A stretch of DNA of 64,000 nucleotides from Pelecanus crispus. Taxonomy: Eukaryota; Chordata; Aves; Pelecaniformes; Pelecanidae. The notes under the pieces are model-generated. The model did no database searches, had not been told where the DNA came from, and saw only the letters and a list, made by a program, of their open reading frames with translations. Shown here in pieces: positions 50,201 through 64,000 of this stretch; the stretch's first letter is position 1; every line of letters begins with the position of its first letter. The position numbers and the translations under genes are program-made. Location: assembly GCF_030463565.1 (NCBI RefSeq), contig NC_134648.1, forward strand, positions 12,751,806 to 12,815,805, in the 5' to 3' direction.

Positions 50201-51764
50201 AGATGTATGGAAACCCCTTTTATTTCACACTTACTGAAAATATTTCTCTCCAACTGGATGTCAGATCTGAAGACCCACTCAGCACTTTATCTAAAGAGCT
50301 AACTTTACCTACTGAAAATACATTTTGCTACATACAGCACCAAACCAAGACCTTCAGACCTTTCATAAGAAAGATACAATAAATAGCATGATGAAGGCAG
50401 CTATGATAGTGGAAACGTGTTTAAGGCAGAAAGTTTCTACGATCCCATTTCTTTCTCCTTCCTACCATTAAAAGCTGGTTACTTTCATACTTGCCATTGC
50501 TCCCTCCATTTGTTTCACCTTGCATGTATTAGTTTTCCTTAGTTGCATTAGTTTCCTCATACTTCTTTCTTCATAGCTTCATAAATGAAGCAGTGTGACA
50601 TCAAGCATACATACCTCATCCATCTACTGCTTCCTTGTGATTCTGAAGGAGGTGAGCACCTGGCTCATGATTCTCTTGAGAGGAGAATCATTTCCTACAA
50701 GGGCCACAAATTTTCCTCAAGTGCATGTTTTCAAAGCTATCTAGCTTCCAGTCGTGGACCATTGCAAATCTTCCACCTAAGTGACTATATCAACAAGATG
50801 ACTGAGTTAAGATTCAGTTTTGCTCTAGTCCAACAAGCAAGGTAGTTGTTTCCTCTATTCTGAATGTTACCAAGCATGTAAGTTTTAGGTAAGACCACAT
50901 ATGGAAACTTGATACCAAACTGAGCCACGAAAAGAAATGTCTCAACTGTTCTACATTCTGCTTTGTCTGCTATGGTTACCGACAGCCCCTAAACACATGA
51001 AAAAAACATACACAATGAGAACAGCTAATGCTCCCAGCAAACCAGAAATAGCAGCATGAGAAACTTCACTTTCCGTTAGTACTACGTGAACTATCAGTAG
51101 TGACAATCCAGACCTTCTAAAAACAAAGCAACATAGTTTAGGCTATTCAGTCTATTAAAACCAGTAGTAATACGCTGTCCAGATCTACATAATCTTCTCT
51201 TAGTAAATGCTTAAAATAGGACTTCATGACCAATGAAAAAAGTTAGAAAAAAAGCATTTTTGGACTGGTGCAAAGGACTGATTTTCTCAGAACTGCAGGG
51301 AGAAATCAGATTCACTTCAGTCTACAACACAGCATTTTTTTCATTGTTGTTCCTCAATACATTGTATGAAAGGACTTAATTCCAGAAGCCATGTACACTT
51401 AAGCTAAAACAAAGTTAAGACTACTTACTCAAAGCACATTCCTTTGTCAAATTTAACATTTTCAGGTTTTCTGCTTATACCTTTTAATGGGCAAAATAAA
51501 TCACTCCAAGCAAATAAGCAGGAACAGTTTATTGTGACACTGGCAGCTTTACCTTTCTCAAGTAATATGGAGTTGTCCAAATTTTTTTTTTTACCTGCCA
51601 ATTTAAATATTTCATCTACATCTGCATAGTTACTTTATAAAATTGCTTTAATATCTGCATCTTTTCACCTGATTTAACACAAAAACAGAAGCAAAAGAAC
51701 AAACTCTTGGAAACATAAGGAGTTGTATCATGGCAAATGTATTCTTTAATAAAAAGTAAGAAAA

Positions 51765-52197
51765 ACCTCCCTACTGACCTTTATTCAGAATGAGGAAGAT
51801 AAATATCCACAGCTTTTTGTTCCGTTTGGTAGGATTTTAAGATCAATCTATGCACGTATAAGCACAGAATACACAGTTTTAGCCACACTGGAACCACCTA
51901 AACAGAGATTTTATGTTCCATAGTTTTTACATGCATTCCATCCTTGGTGTGCTGATTATAGTACAGGGATTCTGTTCTTCATCTACAGCAGTTTCAATTT
52001 AAGAATACACCATAAGCCAACTTAGAGAAACATCCATTAGTTGCTAATAGAAAGAATCACAGGAAGGTCTCACAACAGTTTACTAAAACATTAAAGGTTT
52101 TTTTTAAGTCACAGTTTTCAAATATAAAAATTGGATTTTCCCTATAACTGAAATATATTTACATGAACATTTTAAAAACATGGTCTGTAATTTAGAT
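51765..52197 (-). other. CTR9: CTR9 3' UTR
   Basis: About 430 nt follow the stop on the - strand. They end shortly after AATAAA on that strand (+ strand TTTATT at 51780-51785), which is followed by a G/T-rich stretch. The first part after the stop is AT-rich with TTTAAAATG and TGTAAATATA blocks. The end is inferred, and a longer form using other signals, for example near 51,530, is possible. Confidence 0.65.

Positions 52198-64000
<11,803 letters not shown>

Larger units (their letters stand above)
32811..51764. other. Intergenic region between the convergent genes EIF4G2 and CTR9
   Basis: No gene is supported in this 19-kb stretch. The longest open frame (188 codons from 41,468) has the composition of translated AT-rich DNA and no family motif. 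Simple features are a TA/TG-rich microsatellite near 38,655-38,718, A/C- or T/G-rich tracts at 42131-42205 and 44155-44275, and a 20-nt T-run at 49510-49529. A possible old-repeat fragment lies near 39,385-39,425 ('cccattgaaatcagtaggag'). No CR1 or LTR copy is recognised here, unlike the left flank. Conserved non-coding elements cannot be judged without comparison. Confidence 0.55.

Overview
The window is nuclear DNA from a bird. The evidence is intron-rich vertebrate genes, three 5'-truncated CR1 retrotransposon fragments, and three solo LTRs of a type that I recognise as an avian ERVL LTR. I know this LTR from birds outside the chicken lineage, so a neoavian host is likely but not proven. 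No prokaryotic-style operon, CRISPR array or mobile gene cluster is present, and I did not find an undescribed multi-gene system.

Layout. Positions 1-20,200 are gene-poor, AT-rich DNA with CR1 fragments, two solo LTRs, a 20-bp perfect palindrome and a 23-bp tandem duplication. Positions 20,200-21,780 are a CpG-rich promoter with paired inverted CCAAT boxes and a cluster of YY1-type motifs. Positions 20.4-32.8 kb hold the complete EIF4G2 (DAP5/p97/NAT1) gene on the + strand: a non-coding first exon and 21 coding exons that join without a phase error into 903 codons including the stop. Translation starts at GTG in an excellent Kozak context, and the first in-frame ATG is codon 202. One intron carries the box C/D snoRNA SNORD97, whose guide matches the anticodon loop of elongator tRNA-Met. 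Another intron carries the third solo LTR in sense orientation. Positions 32.8-51.8 kb are intergenic, with only simple repeats recognised. Positions 51.8-64.0 kb hold the 3' two thirds of CTR9 on the - strand: 16 exons encoding the C-terminal 768 residues of the Paf1-complex TPR scaffold. Its 5' exons lie beyond the right edge.

The two genes converge tail to tail, the same relative arrangement as I know for human chromosome 11p15. They do not form one pathway. EIF4G2 acts in cap-independent and alternative translation initiation, CTR9 in RNA polymerase II elongation and histone modification, and SNORD97 in tRNA 2'-O-methylation. Both protein genes are broadly expressed housekeeping genes.

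Identities rest on recognition of translated exons and on splice-site and phase consistency. No alignment was run. Exon boundaries were read by eye.
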